NCBI GenBank assembly: GCA_963829355.1
Contig: CAWHHZ010000008.1
Location: 310,001-374,000, forward strand
Reading direction: 5' to 3'
DNA length: 64,000 nucleotides
DNA from: CAWHHZ01 sp963829355
GTDB lineage: Bacteria > Acidobacteriota > Thermoanaerobaculia > Gp7-AA8 > JAHWKK01
Below are positions 48,114-55,643 of the stretch, one piece after another. A model generated the notes under the pieces. It searched no databases, was not told the DNA's origin, and worked only from the letters and a program-made list of their open reading frames with translations. Within the stretch, counting starts at the first letter, position 1. Every line of letters begins with the position of its first letter. The position numbers and the translations under genes are program-made.

Positions 48114-48160
48114 ATCAGCCGGCGGGGACGCCGGCTGATCATCGGGCGGAAACCCGACCC
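48114..48160. repeat. REP-like double hairpin, copy 3, at the 3' end of the hexuronate epimerase gene
   Basis: ATCAGCCGGCG-ggga-CGCCGGCTGAT forms a perfect 11-bp stem, followed by CATCGGGCGGAAACCCGACC with a second small stem CGGG/CCCG. It ends 8 bases from the stop codon of the minus-strand gene at 48168. The gap 47917-48167 otherwise shows only GC-rich, repeat-like sequence and presumably the promoter of the giant protein gene. Confidence 0.7.
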
Positions 48161-48167
48161 CGTCAGG

Positions 48168-49178
48168 CTAGACTCCGTAATAGTCGCGGTACCAGGTGAC
48201 GAAGCGGGTGATGCCGGTCTTGATGGGAGTGGCCGGCCGAAAGCCTACGTCGCGTGTCAGATCATCGACGTCGGCGTATGTTGCGGGGACGTCGCCGGGC
48301 TGCATCGGCATGTAATTGATCTCGGCCTTCTTCCCCACCGCCTCCTCGATCGTGTGGATGAAGTCCATCAGCTCCACCGGGCTGTTGTTGCCGATGTTGT
48401 AGATGCGGTACGGGGCGCGGCTGGTCCCGGGATCGGGCTGGTCGGAGCTCCAGTCAGGATTCGGCGTGGCGACATTGTCGGCGGTCCGCACCACACCCTC
48501 GACGATGTCGTCGATGTAGGTGAAGTCGCGACGCATCTTCCCGTGATTGAAAACATCGATCGGCTCGCCCGCCACGATCGCCTTCGTGAAGAGAAAGAGC
48601 GCCATGTCGGGCCTCCCCCACGGTCCGTAGACGGTGAAGAAGCGCAGGCCCGTCGTCGGCAGACCGTACAGATGCGAGTAGGTGTGCGCCATCAGCTCGT
48701 TCGATTTCTTCGATGCGGCATAAAGACTGAGCGGATGATCGACGTTGTCGTGCACGGAGAACGGCATGCTCGTATTGCCACCGTAGACCGAGCTCGACGA
48801 CGCATACACGAGATGCTTCACGCCGTTGTGCCGGCAACCTTCGAGGATGTTCGCGAATCCGACGAGGTTCGCCTGGATGTAGGCCATCGGGTTCTGCAGC
48901 GAATACCGGACACCCGCCTGCGCCGCGAGATGGATCACGATCTCCGGTTCATGGTCACGGAAGATCCGCTCCATCGCCTCGGTGTCGGCAACGTCGGCAC
49001 GCTCCATCACGAAACCGTCGCGCGGATCGAGACGCGCGGCGCGATCTTCCTTCAGCGCCGGATCGTAGTAGTCGTTGAAGTCATCAACGCCGATGACATG
49101 GTCACCGCGATCGAGAAGCGCGTGAGCGGTGTGGGATCCGATGAAGCCGGCGGCGCCGGTGAGGAGATAACGGGTCAT
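48168..49178 (-). CDS. UDP-glucuronate 4-epimerase-like SDR enzyme
   Basis: 336 residues. Rossmann motif LLTGAAGFIGSHTAHALLDR (~residues 5-24) and VIGVDDFNDYYDPALKEDRA, a segment typical of UDP-glucuronate 4-epimerases. HLAAQAGVRYSLQNPMAYIQ follows. Catalytic residues are in VYASSSSVYG and SLYAASKKSNELMAHTYSHL. FFTVYGPWGRPDMALFLFTK and RRDFTYIDDIVEG complete the match. It would convert UDP-GlcA to UDP-GalA. It is 9 kb from the main locus but would supply another uronic acid to it. Confidence 0.9.
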   Translation of the reverse strand: MTRYLLTGAAGFIGSHTAHALLDRGDHVIGVDDFNDYYDPALKEDRAARLDPRDGFVMERADVADTEAMERIFRDHEPEIVIHLAAQAGVRYSLQNPMAYIQANLVGFANILEGCRHNGVKHLVYASSSSVYGGNTSMPFSVHDNVDHPLSLYAASKKSNELMAHTYSHLYGLPTTGLRFFTVYGPWGRPDMALFLFTKAIVAGEPIDVFNHGKMRRDFTYIDDIVEGVVRTADNVATPNPDWSSDQPDPGTSRAPYRIYNIGNNSPVELMDFIHTIEEAVGKKAEINYMPMQPGDVPATYADVDDLTRDVGFRPATPIKTGITRFVTWYRDYYGV

Positions 49179-49189
49179 GCGGGGGATAG

Positions 49190-49215
49190 TAAATTGAAAA
49201 TTGAAAATTGAAAAA
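49190..49215. repeat. Heptanucleotide tandem repeat (TTGAAAA)
   Basis: Three and a half copies of a 7-base unit (TTGAAAA) sit 12-37 bases upstream of the epimerase ATG, between the gene and a MITE-like repeat. The same unit occurs at 54532 and, inverted, at 54651. Being AT-rich in GC-rich DNA, it could also overlap the epimerase promoter. Confidence 0.7.
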
Positions 49216-49352
49216 GGGCGGGCTGCGCGGGGCGGGTTCTGCGACAGCCGAACGACAGTGGCCTCGATCGAACGGGATGCGCAAACACATCATTCATGCC
49301 CCGGCCGAGCGCCAGCGAAGGCCCCGCCCCGCGAGCGAAGCGAGCCCGCCCC
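49214..49352. repeat. MITE-like GC-rich repeat, copy C
   Basis: Contains CGAACGACAGTGGCCTCGAT, shared with the other copies. It ends in GCCCCGGCCGAGCG...AAGGCCCCGCCCC, the reverse complement of the left end of copies at 50287 and 53013. About 140 bases; non-coding. It directly abuts the hairpin at 49357. Confidence 0.6.
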
Positions 49353-49356
49353 CTCA

Positions 49357-49395
49357 CGACGCCGACGAACGCCGGAGGCGCTACTTCAGCGTTCC
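49357..49395. repeat. Hairpin element overlapping the 3' end of the acyltransferase gene
   Basis: GACGCCGACGAACGCC-gga-GGCGCTACTTCAGCGTTCC is an imperfect long stem. Copies lie at 55606 and 62261. Here the element supplies the stop codon (TAG, 49383-49381) and the last residues (GTLK) of the acyltransferase. It probably also terminates transcription. Confidence 0.65.
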
Positions 49396-50250
49396 GAGCT
49401 TCTCGTCCTTCTCGCGCCAGATCGACTCGAACCACGAGCGGAATCGGGTGCGGAGCTCCTCGTTCTCGAGAAGATCGGGAATCGTGAGCTCGGGCGGGAT
49501 CGGCCGTTCGACGACGTCGATGATCACCCGTTCGATCTCCCCGTTCGCCATCCGCCACAGAACCCATCCTTCGCCGGGATAGATGATGGTCACATCGACG
49601 AGAGATCGGAGTCGCTCCCCTACCGTCGCCATCACGAGCGATACACCACCGAGCTTCGGCCGGAGCAGGTGCCGGTACGGCGATTCCTGCGCGTCGTGCT
49701 TTGCCCGCGTCCGTCGCGTCCCTTCTGCGAAACTGAGAAGCGACTCGGGACGGCGGAGCCCGAAATACCTGCAGGCTCGTCTCGTGGTCGCCAGGTCGAG
49801 CTCGCGGAGAGAAGGGTCCTTCTCGATCCGCTCCCGCGGCATCCGCCGCACCATCGGCATCTCGAGCGCCCAGAGCGCAGCGCCGACGATCGGAAACCAC
49901 CTCAGCTCACGCTTGGCAAAAAAGCGGATGAAGGAGGTGCGATCGATCAGAAGATCCTCGATGATCGGGATATCGAGCCACGATACGTGATTCGCCACGA
50001 TCAGGTAGTTTGCGTCAGGCGTCAGTGAATCGATTCCCCTCACCTGCCATTCGACATCGAGCATCTCGTCCGAAATGCGCCGGTGCCCTCTGGCCCACAT
50101 CTGAACGATCCGCTGCAGCATCCCCGTGACCGCCGCGCGGGAGCCGGGGATCAACCGCAGCAAGATCGTCAGCAGCAGCAATGTTCCGAAGAAAAAGAGG
50201 TTGAGAGCCCAGAGAGTGACGGTGACGATGCCGCGCATTAAGAGTCGCAT
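49381..50250 (-). CDS. Lysophospholipid acyltransferase-like protein (PlsC family)
   Basis: 289 residues. The N-terminal membrane helix is TVTLWALNLFFFGTLLLLTI. The acyltransferase block I is LIVANHVSWLDIPIIEDLLI (~residues 84-103) with the catalytic NHxxxxD, block II FIRFFAKRELRWFPIVGAAL, and block III LLSFAEGTRRTRAKH (~170-184). Overall plan is that of YihG/PlsC-type 1-acyl-glycerol-phosphate acyltransferases of the inner membrane. The last residues come from the repeat hairpin. Upstream is a MITE-like repeat. Confidence 0.85.
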   Translation of the reverse strand: MRLLMRGIVTVTLWALNLFFFGTLLLLTILLRLIPGSRAAVTGMLQRIVQMWARGHRRISDEMLDVEWQVRGIDSLTPDANYLIVANHVSWLDIPIIEDLLIDRTSFIRFFAKRELRWFPIVGAALWALEMPMVRRMPRERIEKDPSLRELDLATTRRACRYFGLRRPESLLSFAEGTRRTRAKHDAQESPYRHLLRPKLGGVSLVMATVGERLRSLVDVTIIYPGEGWVLWRMANGEIERVIIDVVERPIPPELTIPDLLENEELRTRFRSWFESIWREKDEKLGTLK

Positions 50251-50286
50251 TGTAGGACGATCGGGGCTGCGCGGGGCGGGCTGCGC

Positions 50287-50473
50287 GGGGCGGGGCCTTC
50301 GCTTCGCTCGGCCGGGGCATTTATGGCGACTGATCGTAAGCGGACGGGTCCGGCCACTGTCGTTCGATGCTCACGGGATCTGGTCTTGCGAAAATCGAAC
50401 GACAGCCGCCTCGATCGAACCAGATGCAAACACCCGCAGTCACGCCCCGCGATGGCGAAGCCGAGCCCGCCCC
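50287..50473. repeat. MITE-like GC-rich repeat, copy A
   Basis: 187 bases with inverted ends: GGGGCGGGGCCTTCGCTTCG on the left and the near reverse complement GCGAAGCCGAGCCCGCCCC on the right. An internal perfect inverted repeat CTGTCGTTCGAT (50357-50368) / ATCGAACGACAG (50394-50405) is present. Nearly identical to 53013-53201. Fills the gap 50251-50521. No transposase inside, so any movement would be in trans. Confidence 0.75.
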
Positions 50474-50521
50474 GGCCGCTCCGCGGCCCCGACCCGCCGA
50501 AGGCCCGCCCCTCCTCACCCT

Positions 50522-51013
50522 TCAATACGAGAGATCTTCAGCGACGTCGAGCGCTGCACGCAATGTCGATCGAGGAATGACGACGCTCACTGACTCCTGA
50601 TAGCCATCGACATCGATGTGGAGCGATCCCTCACGCACATCAATCGTGACATGATCGTCGCCGTCATCCACGGTCAGCAACCGGAAATCCTCTCCCTCGA
50701 GCTCCTCGGCGAGCACCGCGAAGAGCTCTGCCAACTCCCGGTCACCGCGCCAATGGATCTCGAACGGCCCGTCGTCAAAGAGAACGCGCACTCTCCACAG
50801 GTCATCCAACAGACCGGTCATGCGGATCGCGCCGTTCGCGAGTCCCGCCGGGACATACAACTTGAAACTCCGGTTGACGTTCCAGTCGCGTTCGGTGACT
50901 TTGACTTCGATCATTCCGGGACGAACAAAGACGGCATACGCAGCCCACGCTGCGGCCCCGACCATGAGGAACCAGACGGTCAGGAGAATGATGACGATGC
51001 GCGACGCTTTCAC
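50522..51013 (-). CDS. Small single-pass membrane protein, function unknown
   Basis: 163 residues. One N-terminal membrane helix (IVIILLTVWFLMVGAAAWAA) is followed by a soluble domain rich in acidic residues (DGPFEIHWRGDRELAELFAV, EDFRLLTVDDGDDHVTIDVR). Start is GTG 51013, overlapping the upstream stop as GTGA, so it forms an operon with the protein at 51010-51552. I recognise no family. Probably a periplasmic-facing partner protein. Confidence 0.65.
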   Translation of the reverse strand: MKASRIVIILLTVWFLMVGAAAWAAYAVFVRPGMIEVKVTERDWNVNRSFKLYVPAGLANGAIRMTGLLDDLWRVRVLFDDGPFEIHWRGDRELAELFAVLAEELEGEDFRLLTVDDGDDHVTIDVREGSLHIDVDGYQESVSVVIPRSTLRAALDVAEDLSY

Positions 51014-51552
51014 CGGACACCTCCGCGGATCACTTTGTCGCGATCGATCCAGACACGCACCCGCGCGTCGTCACCCGTCGAGACCAGAATCTCACCGCCG
51101 CCGCGTCTCGACAGCATCTGCAGGGCAGCAGCAAAATCGACACGGCGGTCATCCTGGAAAGCCGCCAGGAACAGATCCGCCGGCACCGTGGTCACCACGC
51201 TGTCCCATCCGTCATCGGCGACGATCTCGATATCCCGACCGACCCGCCGGATTCTCAGCTCTTCCCGATCGGAGCTCACGATCGTGGCTTCGTCGCCATC
51301 ACGAACTGCCTGCGCGATCGCGCGAACCTCGCGGACGTCGAAGTCATGGTCGTCGATCTCGATCCGGCAGTGTCCGCGCAGATCCGCCTCGGCGAGGATC
51401 TCTGCGGCCTTTTCCACAAACGCGAACGGCAGCGTCATCTCCACCGTCGCACGTCCATCCTCCTCGATGGCCGTGACATGTACGTAAAGCTTCTCTCCAT
51501 ACAAGGGTGCCGAGAGCAGAAGGACGATGGCGCTGATGATCGCGTTGCGCAT
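51010..51552 (-). CDS. Exported protein, function unknown
   Basis: 180 residues from ATG 51552. Short signal peptide MRNAIISAIVLLLSAPLYGE, then a soluble domain (KLYVHVTAIEEDGRATVEMT, LPFAFVEKAAEILAEADLRG, ADLFLAAFQDDRRVDF) and a basic end. The pattern of alternating acidic beta strands resembles that of its downstream partner. The open frame extends upstream to 52428 only because it is antisense to the PLP enzyme; the signal peptide fixes the real start. Function not recognised. Confidence 0.65.
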   Translation of the reverse strand: MRNAIISAIVLLLSAPLYGEKLYVHVTAIEEDGRATVEMTLPFAFVEKAAEILAEADLRGHCRIEIDDHDFDVREVRAIAQAVRDGDEATIVSSDREELRIRRVGRDIEIVADDGWDSVVTTVPADLFLAAFQDDRRVDFAAALQMLSRRGGGEILVSTGDDARVRVWIDRDKVIRGGVR

Positions 51553-51594
51553 AGATAGAGGTACGGAGGGGGACGATGAGGGTTTCAGGCGGGC

Positions 51595-51772
51595 TGCGGC
51601 GGGGCGAGGGGGCGGACCTTCGGCGGGGCGTTTAGGATATATGTTCGAATTCCTCTCGATCATGGCGACCTCCCTCAATTTTCTCGGAATCCCCGAGGAT
51701 CGAAAGACAGTGGTCAGATCCGTCCGTTTGCGAGCACTCGCAATCAATGCTCCGCCGAAGGCCCGCCCCCCA
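51595..51772. repeat. MITE-like GC-rich repeat, copy E (inverted)
   Basis: Ends GGGGGCGGACCTTCGGCGGG and CCGCCGAAGGCCCGCCCCCC form an inverted pair. The interior AGTGGTCAGATCCGTCCGTT is the reverse complement of the interior of copies A and B. Lies in the divergent gap between the exported protein and the PLP enzyme, so both promoters must be in or next to it. Confidence 0.65.
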
Positions 51773-51795
51773 AAGCTTTGTTGTAAGCTTTCCGC

Positions 51796-52962
51796 ATGCC
51801 CCAGGACCCACACGACCACCACTCTCTCGAGACGAGACTCGTCCACGCGGGCGACTCTGAACAGCGGGTCGACGGAGCCCTCACCACGCCGATTTTTCAG
51901 AGTTCGACATTCGAGTACGAACCGAAGGGTGAACGCTACGACGACATCCGCTACGGGCGTCTGAGCAACACTCCCACACATCACGCGCTCCACGCCAAGC
52001 TCGCTTCGATCGAGAGCGCCGAGGATGCTCTGGCGGCCGCGAGCGGCATGGCGGCGATCAGCACGACCGTCCTCACTTTTCTGCAGACGGGCGACCACCT
52101 GCTCGCACAGAATGTCCTCTACGGTGGCACGTGGGATCTGTTCACGAAGGATTTTCCCGCACTGGGCATCGACGTCGACTTCTTCGATGCCAGGGATCCT
52201 TCCGGATGGAAGGAGAAGGTCCGGCCGGAGACGAAAGCAATCTATGCCGAATCGATCACCAACCCTCTTATGGGCGTGGCCGATCATCACGCGATCGTCG
52301 CGTTCGCCCGGGAGCACGGGCTCGTCTCGATCATCGACAATACCTTCGCCAGCCCCATCAACTTCAGACCGATCGAGCATGGCTATGACGTGGTCGTTCA
52401 CAGCGCCACGAAGTACCTCAACGGCCACACTGATCTGATCGCCGGAGCGATCGTCAGCTCAACCGAGATGATCGCGACGATACGCCACAAGATGAACCAC
52501 CTCGGCGGGAGCCTCGATCCACACGCATGCTTCCTGCTCTCGCGCGGCATCAAGACTCTCGCGCTCCGGGTGCGGCAGCAGAACGCCTCTGCAATTCAGC
52601 TCGCGCGAGCGCTCGATGCGAGTCCGAAGGTCTCCTGGGTCTACTATCCCGGTCTCGACTGTCACCGCGATCATCGACGTGCTCGTAAGCTGCTCAGCGG
52701 TTTTGGCGGCATGCTCAGCTTCGAGCTCGACGGCGATCTCGAGGAAACGGAACGCGTCATCTCGCGGCTCCGGCTGGCGACCCAGGCGCCGAGCCTCGGA
52801 GGGCTCGAGACGCTCGTAAGCCGTCCGGCCGTCACCTCGCACGCAGGTCTCTCGGCCGAGGAGCTGAAGACTGCAGGAATCCGCGACACGCTGGTGAGAG
52901 TGTCCGTGGGTATCGAAGGCATCGACGATCTGATCGAAGACTTCCTGAACGCGCTGGAGTAG
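51796..52962 (+). CDS. Trans-sulfuration-type PLP enzyme (cystathionine gamma-lyase/synthase family)
   Basis: 388 residues. LETRLVHAGDSEQRVDGALT and PIFQSSTFEY open the family pattern. YGRLSNTPTHHALHAKLASI replaces the usual 'Y.R..NPT'. GMAAISTTVLTFLQTGDHLL binds the cofactor phosphate, and the PLP lysine is in VVHSATKYLNGHTDLIAGAI (~residue 202). SLGGLETLVSRPAVTSH and LVRVSVGIEGIDDLIEDF close the domain. Acts on cystathionine, homoserine esters or related substrates in cysteine/methionine metabolism; the exact reaction cannot be chosen by sequence reading. Monocistronic between two repeats. Confidence 0.88.
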   Translation: MPQDPHDHHSLETRLVHAGDSEQRVDGALTTPIFQSSTFEYEPKGERYDDIRYGRLSNTPTHHALHAKLASIESAEDALAAASGMAAISTTVLTFLQTGDHLLAQNVLYGGTWDLFTKDFPALGIDVDFFDARDPSGWKEKVRPETKAIYAESITNPLMGVADHHAIVAFAREHGLVSIIDNTFASPINFRPIEHGYDVVVHSATKYLNGHTDLIAGAIVSSTEMIATIRHKMNHLGGSLDPHACFLLSRGIKTLALRVRQQNASAIQLARALDASPKVSWVYYPGLDCHRDHRRARKLLSGFGGMLSFELDGDLEETERVISRLRLATQAPSLGGLETLVSRPAVTSHAGLSAEELKTAGIRDTLVRVSVGIEGIDDLIEDFLNALE

Positions 52963-53012
52963 TGGGAGGGGTTGGCGAGGGGCGGGACCTGATCGGCGGG
53001 GCGGGCTGACGC

Positions 53013-53201
53013 GGGGCGGGGCCTTCGCTTCGCTCGGCCGGGGCATTGATGGCGATTGATCGTAAGCGGACGGGTCTGGCCACTATCGTTCGATGCTCGC
53101 GGGATCTGGTCTTGCGAAAATCGAACGACAGCCGCCTCGATCGAACCAGATGCAAACACCCGCAGTTCACGCCCCGCGATGGCGAAGCCGAGCCCGACCC
53201 C
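53013..53201. repeat. MITE-like GC-rich repeat, copy B
   Basis: Nearly identical to copy A over ~187 bases, with the same inverted ends and the same interior (TCGTTCGATGCTCGCGGGAT, AATCGAACGACAGCCGCCTC). Fills most of the 351-base gap 52963-53313 between the PLP enzyme and the MFS transporter, both on the plus strand. Nothing else is recognised in that gap. Confidence 0.75.
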
Positions 53202-53313
53202 GCGTAGCCCGCCCCGCAAAGCCCGCCCCAGCCGCTCCGCGACCCGAAGGCAAAATCGAGCATCACACGCGCAACGGAATGCCTGAGCGGATCTCTCGAT
53301 TGTCAGCACGGGC

Positions 53314-54558
53314 ATGAGCAACGGCTACTGGAATCTTCTCCGCTCGAATCGCGACTTCCGGCTCTTCTATCTCTCATCGATGGTGAGTCTCGGCGGGGAT
53401 TGGTTCCTTACCGTAGCCATGCTCGATCTGGTACTGGAGCTCACCGGATCGGCGACTCTGATGTCGATCGTGATCGTCTGTCAGAGCCTGCCCGTGTTTC
53501 TGATCACGCCTGTCGCCGGACATCTCATCGATTCGATCAACCGGCGGAAGCTGATGGTGGCGACCGACTTGATCCGTGCCGGTGCGGCTCTGCTACCTCT
53601 TCTGGTGACCTCTACAGCATTGCTCCCGCTGGCGTATCTCTCCATGATCATCATCGCCCTCGGAGCTGGCTGTTTTCAGCCTGCCGCCGCGGCCGCTCTC
53701 CCGAACCTCGTCTCCGAAGAGGACCTGCCGAAGGCGAGCGTTCTCTTCGGCTCTCTGTGGGGAGCAATGCTGGCGATCGGAGCGGCGGTGGGTGGGATCG
53801 TCGCCACCACGATGGGCCGCGACAGCTCGTTCATGATCGACTCGCTCACGTTTCTGGTCTCGGCATTTCTGCTGTACAGAATCAGACGGTCGTTCTCCGT
53901 TCCAAGGGACAGCCAGCACGAGGTTCCGTCGTTCCTGGAGTCGCTGAAAGAGACGATCTCGTACTCGTTTGCACATCCTCGAGTGCTCGCGTTTCTGAGC
54001 TCGAAGAGTGGGTTCGGAATCGCAGGAGGAGTCGTGGCGATGTTGAGCGTCTTCGGCCGCGACGTCTTCGGGGCGGGAGCGTTCGGAATCGGCCTGCTCT
54101 TCTCCGCGCGAGGGGTCGGTGCGCTCGTTGGACCATTCATCGTTCGCGGCGTCACCCGCACCGACGAGGCGCAGTACCGCACCATCCCCTTTTCCATCGC
54201 CGTTTTCGGCCTCGGGTATCTCGCGCTCACGGTCAGCCCGGTTCTGTGGATCGGCTTCGTCGCCATCCTCCTCGGACACATCGGAGGGGGCGCCCAGTGG
54301 ATGACGTCGACCTACGGGCTCCAGCGGGAGGTTCCGGATCACATCCGAGGACGCGTGCTGTCGGCCGATTTCGGGCTGGTCACGCTGATGATCAGCATCT
54401 CGAGTGTCATCACTGGATTCGCGGCCGACCGCGTCGGCGCAGTGACCGCGACCGCGATCGTGTCGTCGGTGTCGCTCTTGTTTGCGCTGGTGTGGTGGTG
54501 GTTCACGCGGCGGTTGTGGGTGAGAGACAATGAAAAAAAATTGAAAATTGAAAATTGA
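53314..54558 (+). CDS. Major facilitator superfamily transporter
   Basis: 414 residues, about twelve helices. NRDFRLFYLSSMVSLGGDWF at the start and LITPVAGHLIDSINRRKLMV (motif A, loop 2-3) identify the MFS_3/enterobactin-exporter-like subgroup. ADFGLVTLMISISSVITGFA is a late helix. It would export small molecules by proton antiport; substrate unknown. The C-terminal residues KKLKIEN and the stop codon are encoded by the TTGAAAA repeat, so the original end of the gene was probably a little upstream. Confidence 0.85.
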   Translation: MSNGYWNLLRSNRDFRLFYLSSMVSLGGDWFLTVAMLDLVLELTGSATLMSIVIVCQSLPVFLITPVAGHLIDSINRRKLMVATDLIRAGAALLPLLVTSTALLPLAYLSMIIIALGAGCFQPAAAAALPNLVSEEDLPKASVLFGSLWGAMLAIGAAVGGIVATTMGRDSSFMIDSLTFLVSAFLLYRIRRSFSVPRDSQHEVPSFLESLKETISYSFAHPRVLAFLSSKSGFGIAGGVVAMLSVFGRDVFGAGAFGIGLLFSARGVGALVGPFIVRGVTRTDEAQYRTIPFSIAVFGLGYLALTVSPVLWIGFVAILLGHIGGGAQWMTSTYGLQREVPDHIRGRVLSADFGLVTLMISISSVITGFAADRVGAVTATAIVSSVSLLFALVWWWFTRRLWVRDNEKKLKIEN

Positions 54559-54680
54559 AAATTGAAAATGCCGGCCGCCCACCCGTCCTTGTCCGGCATC
54601 GGTTCTTGGGGAAGTCGTCGTGCGAAGATACGATCGTTCCAACGGCTCTTCATTTTCAATTCTCAATTTTCAATTTCTTT
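54532..54680. repeat. Inverted element bounded by heptanucleotide (TTGAAAA) repeats
   Basis: The left arm at 54532-54570 has about five TTGAAAA units ending TTGAAAATG. The right arm at 54651-54680 is CATTTTCAATTCTCAATTTT continuing CAATTTCTTT, its reverse complement. About 80 bases of unrelated sequence lie between. The arms could fold into a stem of about 25 bp. It supplies the last codons of the MFS gene and ends right at the ATG of the next gene. Confidence 0.7.
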
Positions 54681-55439
54681 ATGTGTCTGATTGCGCTCGC
54701 ATGGAAGCCTGACCCGCGGCACCAGCTCGTCATTGCGGCGAACCGGGATGAGCGGCACGACCGGGCGACGGCGCCTCTGCATCGGTGGGAGGATAATCCC
54801 GAGATCTTTGCCGGAAGGGATCTCGAGGGTCGCGGCACGTGGATGGGCGTGACCGCCAGCGGTCGTTTTGCTGCGATCACGAATTTCCGGGAGCTGACTC
54901 CCCCTCCGCCCGACGCTCCTTCGCGTGGATCGATCGTCGCGGATTTTCTCGTAAGCTCGCTCGAGCCGCGGGCGTGGCTCGAATCACTCCGCAAGCGGGC
55001 CTCCCATTTCGCCGGCTTCAACCTGTTTGCGGGAACCCGGGATACCCTTTCATTTCTGTCGAACCGAAGTGACAACGTGCTCACGCTCGAGCCCGGGATC
55101 TACGGGCTGAGCAACGGCACATGGGACTCGAGCTGGCCGAAGGTTTCGAAAGCTGTCGAAGCCATGAGAGCGTCTCTGAGGAGGGAGCAGACCGAACACG
55201 ATCTGTTCCACCTGCTGCGCGACGAGTCGCGGGCGAGCGACGAGCTGCTGCCAGAGACTGGAGTCGGTCTCGAGATGGAGAAGTTCCTCTCGCCGGTCTT
55301 CATCCGCAGCGACGAGTACGGAACACGCTCGTCGACGGTCGTGATCGCCGACTCGACAGGATCGGTGCGAATGCGAGAAAAGAGCTGGGCGCCGGATGGT
55401 GCCCTCGCGGGTGAGGCGGTGGAATCGTTCGATTGGTGA
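54681..55439 (+). CDS. NRDE-family protein (TANGO2-like)
   Basis: 252 residues from ATG 54681, giving the family's N-terminus MCLIALAWKPDPRHQLVIAA with Cys2, then NRDER, the motif after which the family is named. GRDLEGRGTWMGVTASGRFA, AITNFRE and VADFL are conserved. GIYGLSNGTWDSSWPKVSKA is the mid-protein 'LSN' segment. An Ntn-hydrolase-like fold is suggested by Cys2, but the biochemical role of the bacterial proteins is uncertain. The apparent upstream extension to 54555 is made of repeat sequence. Confidence 0.85.
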   Translation: MCLIALAWKPDPRHQLVIAANRDERHDRATAPLHRWEDNPEIFAGRDLEGRGTWMGVTASGRFAAITNFRELTPPPPDAPSRGSIVADFLVSSLEPRAWLESLRKRASHFAGFNLFAGTRDTLSFLSNRSDNVLTLEPGIYGLSNGTWDSSWPKVSKAVEAMRASLRREQTEHDLFHLLRDESRASDELLPETGVGLEMEKFLSPVFIRSDEYGTRSSTVVIADSTGSVRMREKSWAPDGALAGEAVESFDW

Positions 55440-55511
55440 GGGCGGGCTGCGCCAGGGAATGCATCATTGCCCGGCGGACGGTGGGCCCAACATTGACTAG
55501 CCCCCGGCGCA

Positions 55512-55585
55512 GTCGTAATGGCGTTGAATTAAAGGATTGTCACCCCGAGCGGGCGCACCCTTAATTAACTCAACGCCATTACGAC
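55512..55585. terminator. Long inverted repeat between convergent genes
   Basis: GTCGTAATGGCGTTGA (55512-55527) pairs exactly with TCAACGCCATTACGAC (55570-55585). Just inside, ATTAAAGG pairs with CCCTTAAT with one mismatch. The loop is ~22 bases. It lies between the stop codons of the convergent NRDE and phosphatase genes, so a bidirectional terminator is likely. A mobile palindromic repeat is the alternative. Confidence 0.65.
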
Positions 55586-55605
55586 GCAGCCGGGGACCGC
55601 GGGCG

Positions 55606-55643
55606 TGACGCCGACGAACGCCTGAGGCGTTATGTCAGCGTTC
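55606..55643. repeat. Hairpin element overlapping the 3' end of the phosphatase gene
   Basis: GACGCCGACGAACGCC-tga-GGCGTTATGTCAGCGTTCC matches the hairpins at 49357 and 62261. It provides the stop codon (TAA at 55632-55630) and the last residues GTLT of the phosphatase. Confidence 0.65.

Noticed and set aside
48054..49211. A 385-codon plus-strand frame
   Set aside because: Antisense to the clear UDP-glucuronate 4-epimerase-like gene. Its last residues (LKIEN) are translated heptanucleotide repeat.
53593..54666. A 357-codon minus-strand frame
   Set aside because: Antisense to the MFS transporter and running through repeat sequence. Composition is that of a shadow frame.
49190..54680. CRISPR array or direct-repeat array from the TTGAAAA runs
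   Set aside because: Units are contiguous 7-mers without spacers of constant length, and no cas genes are present.
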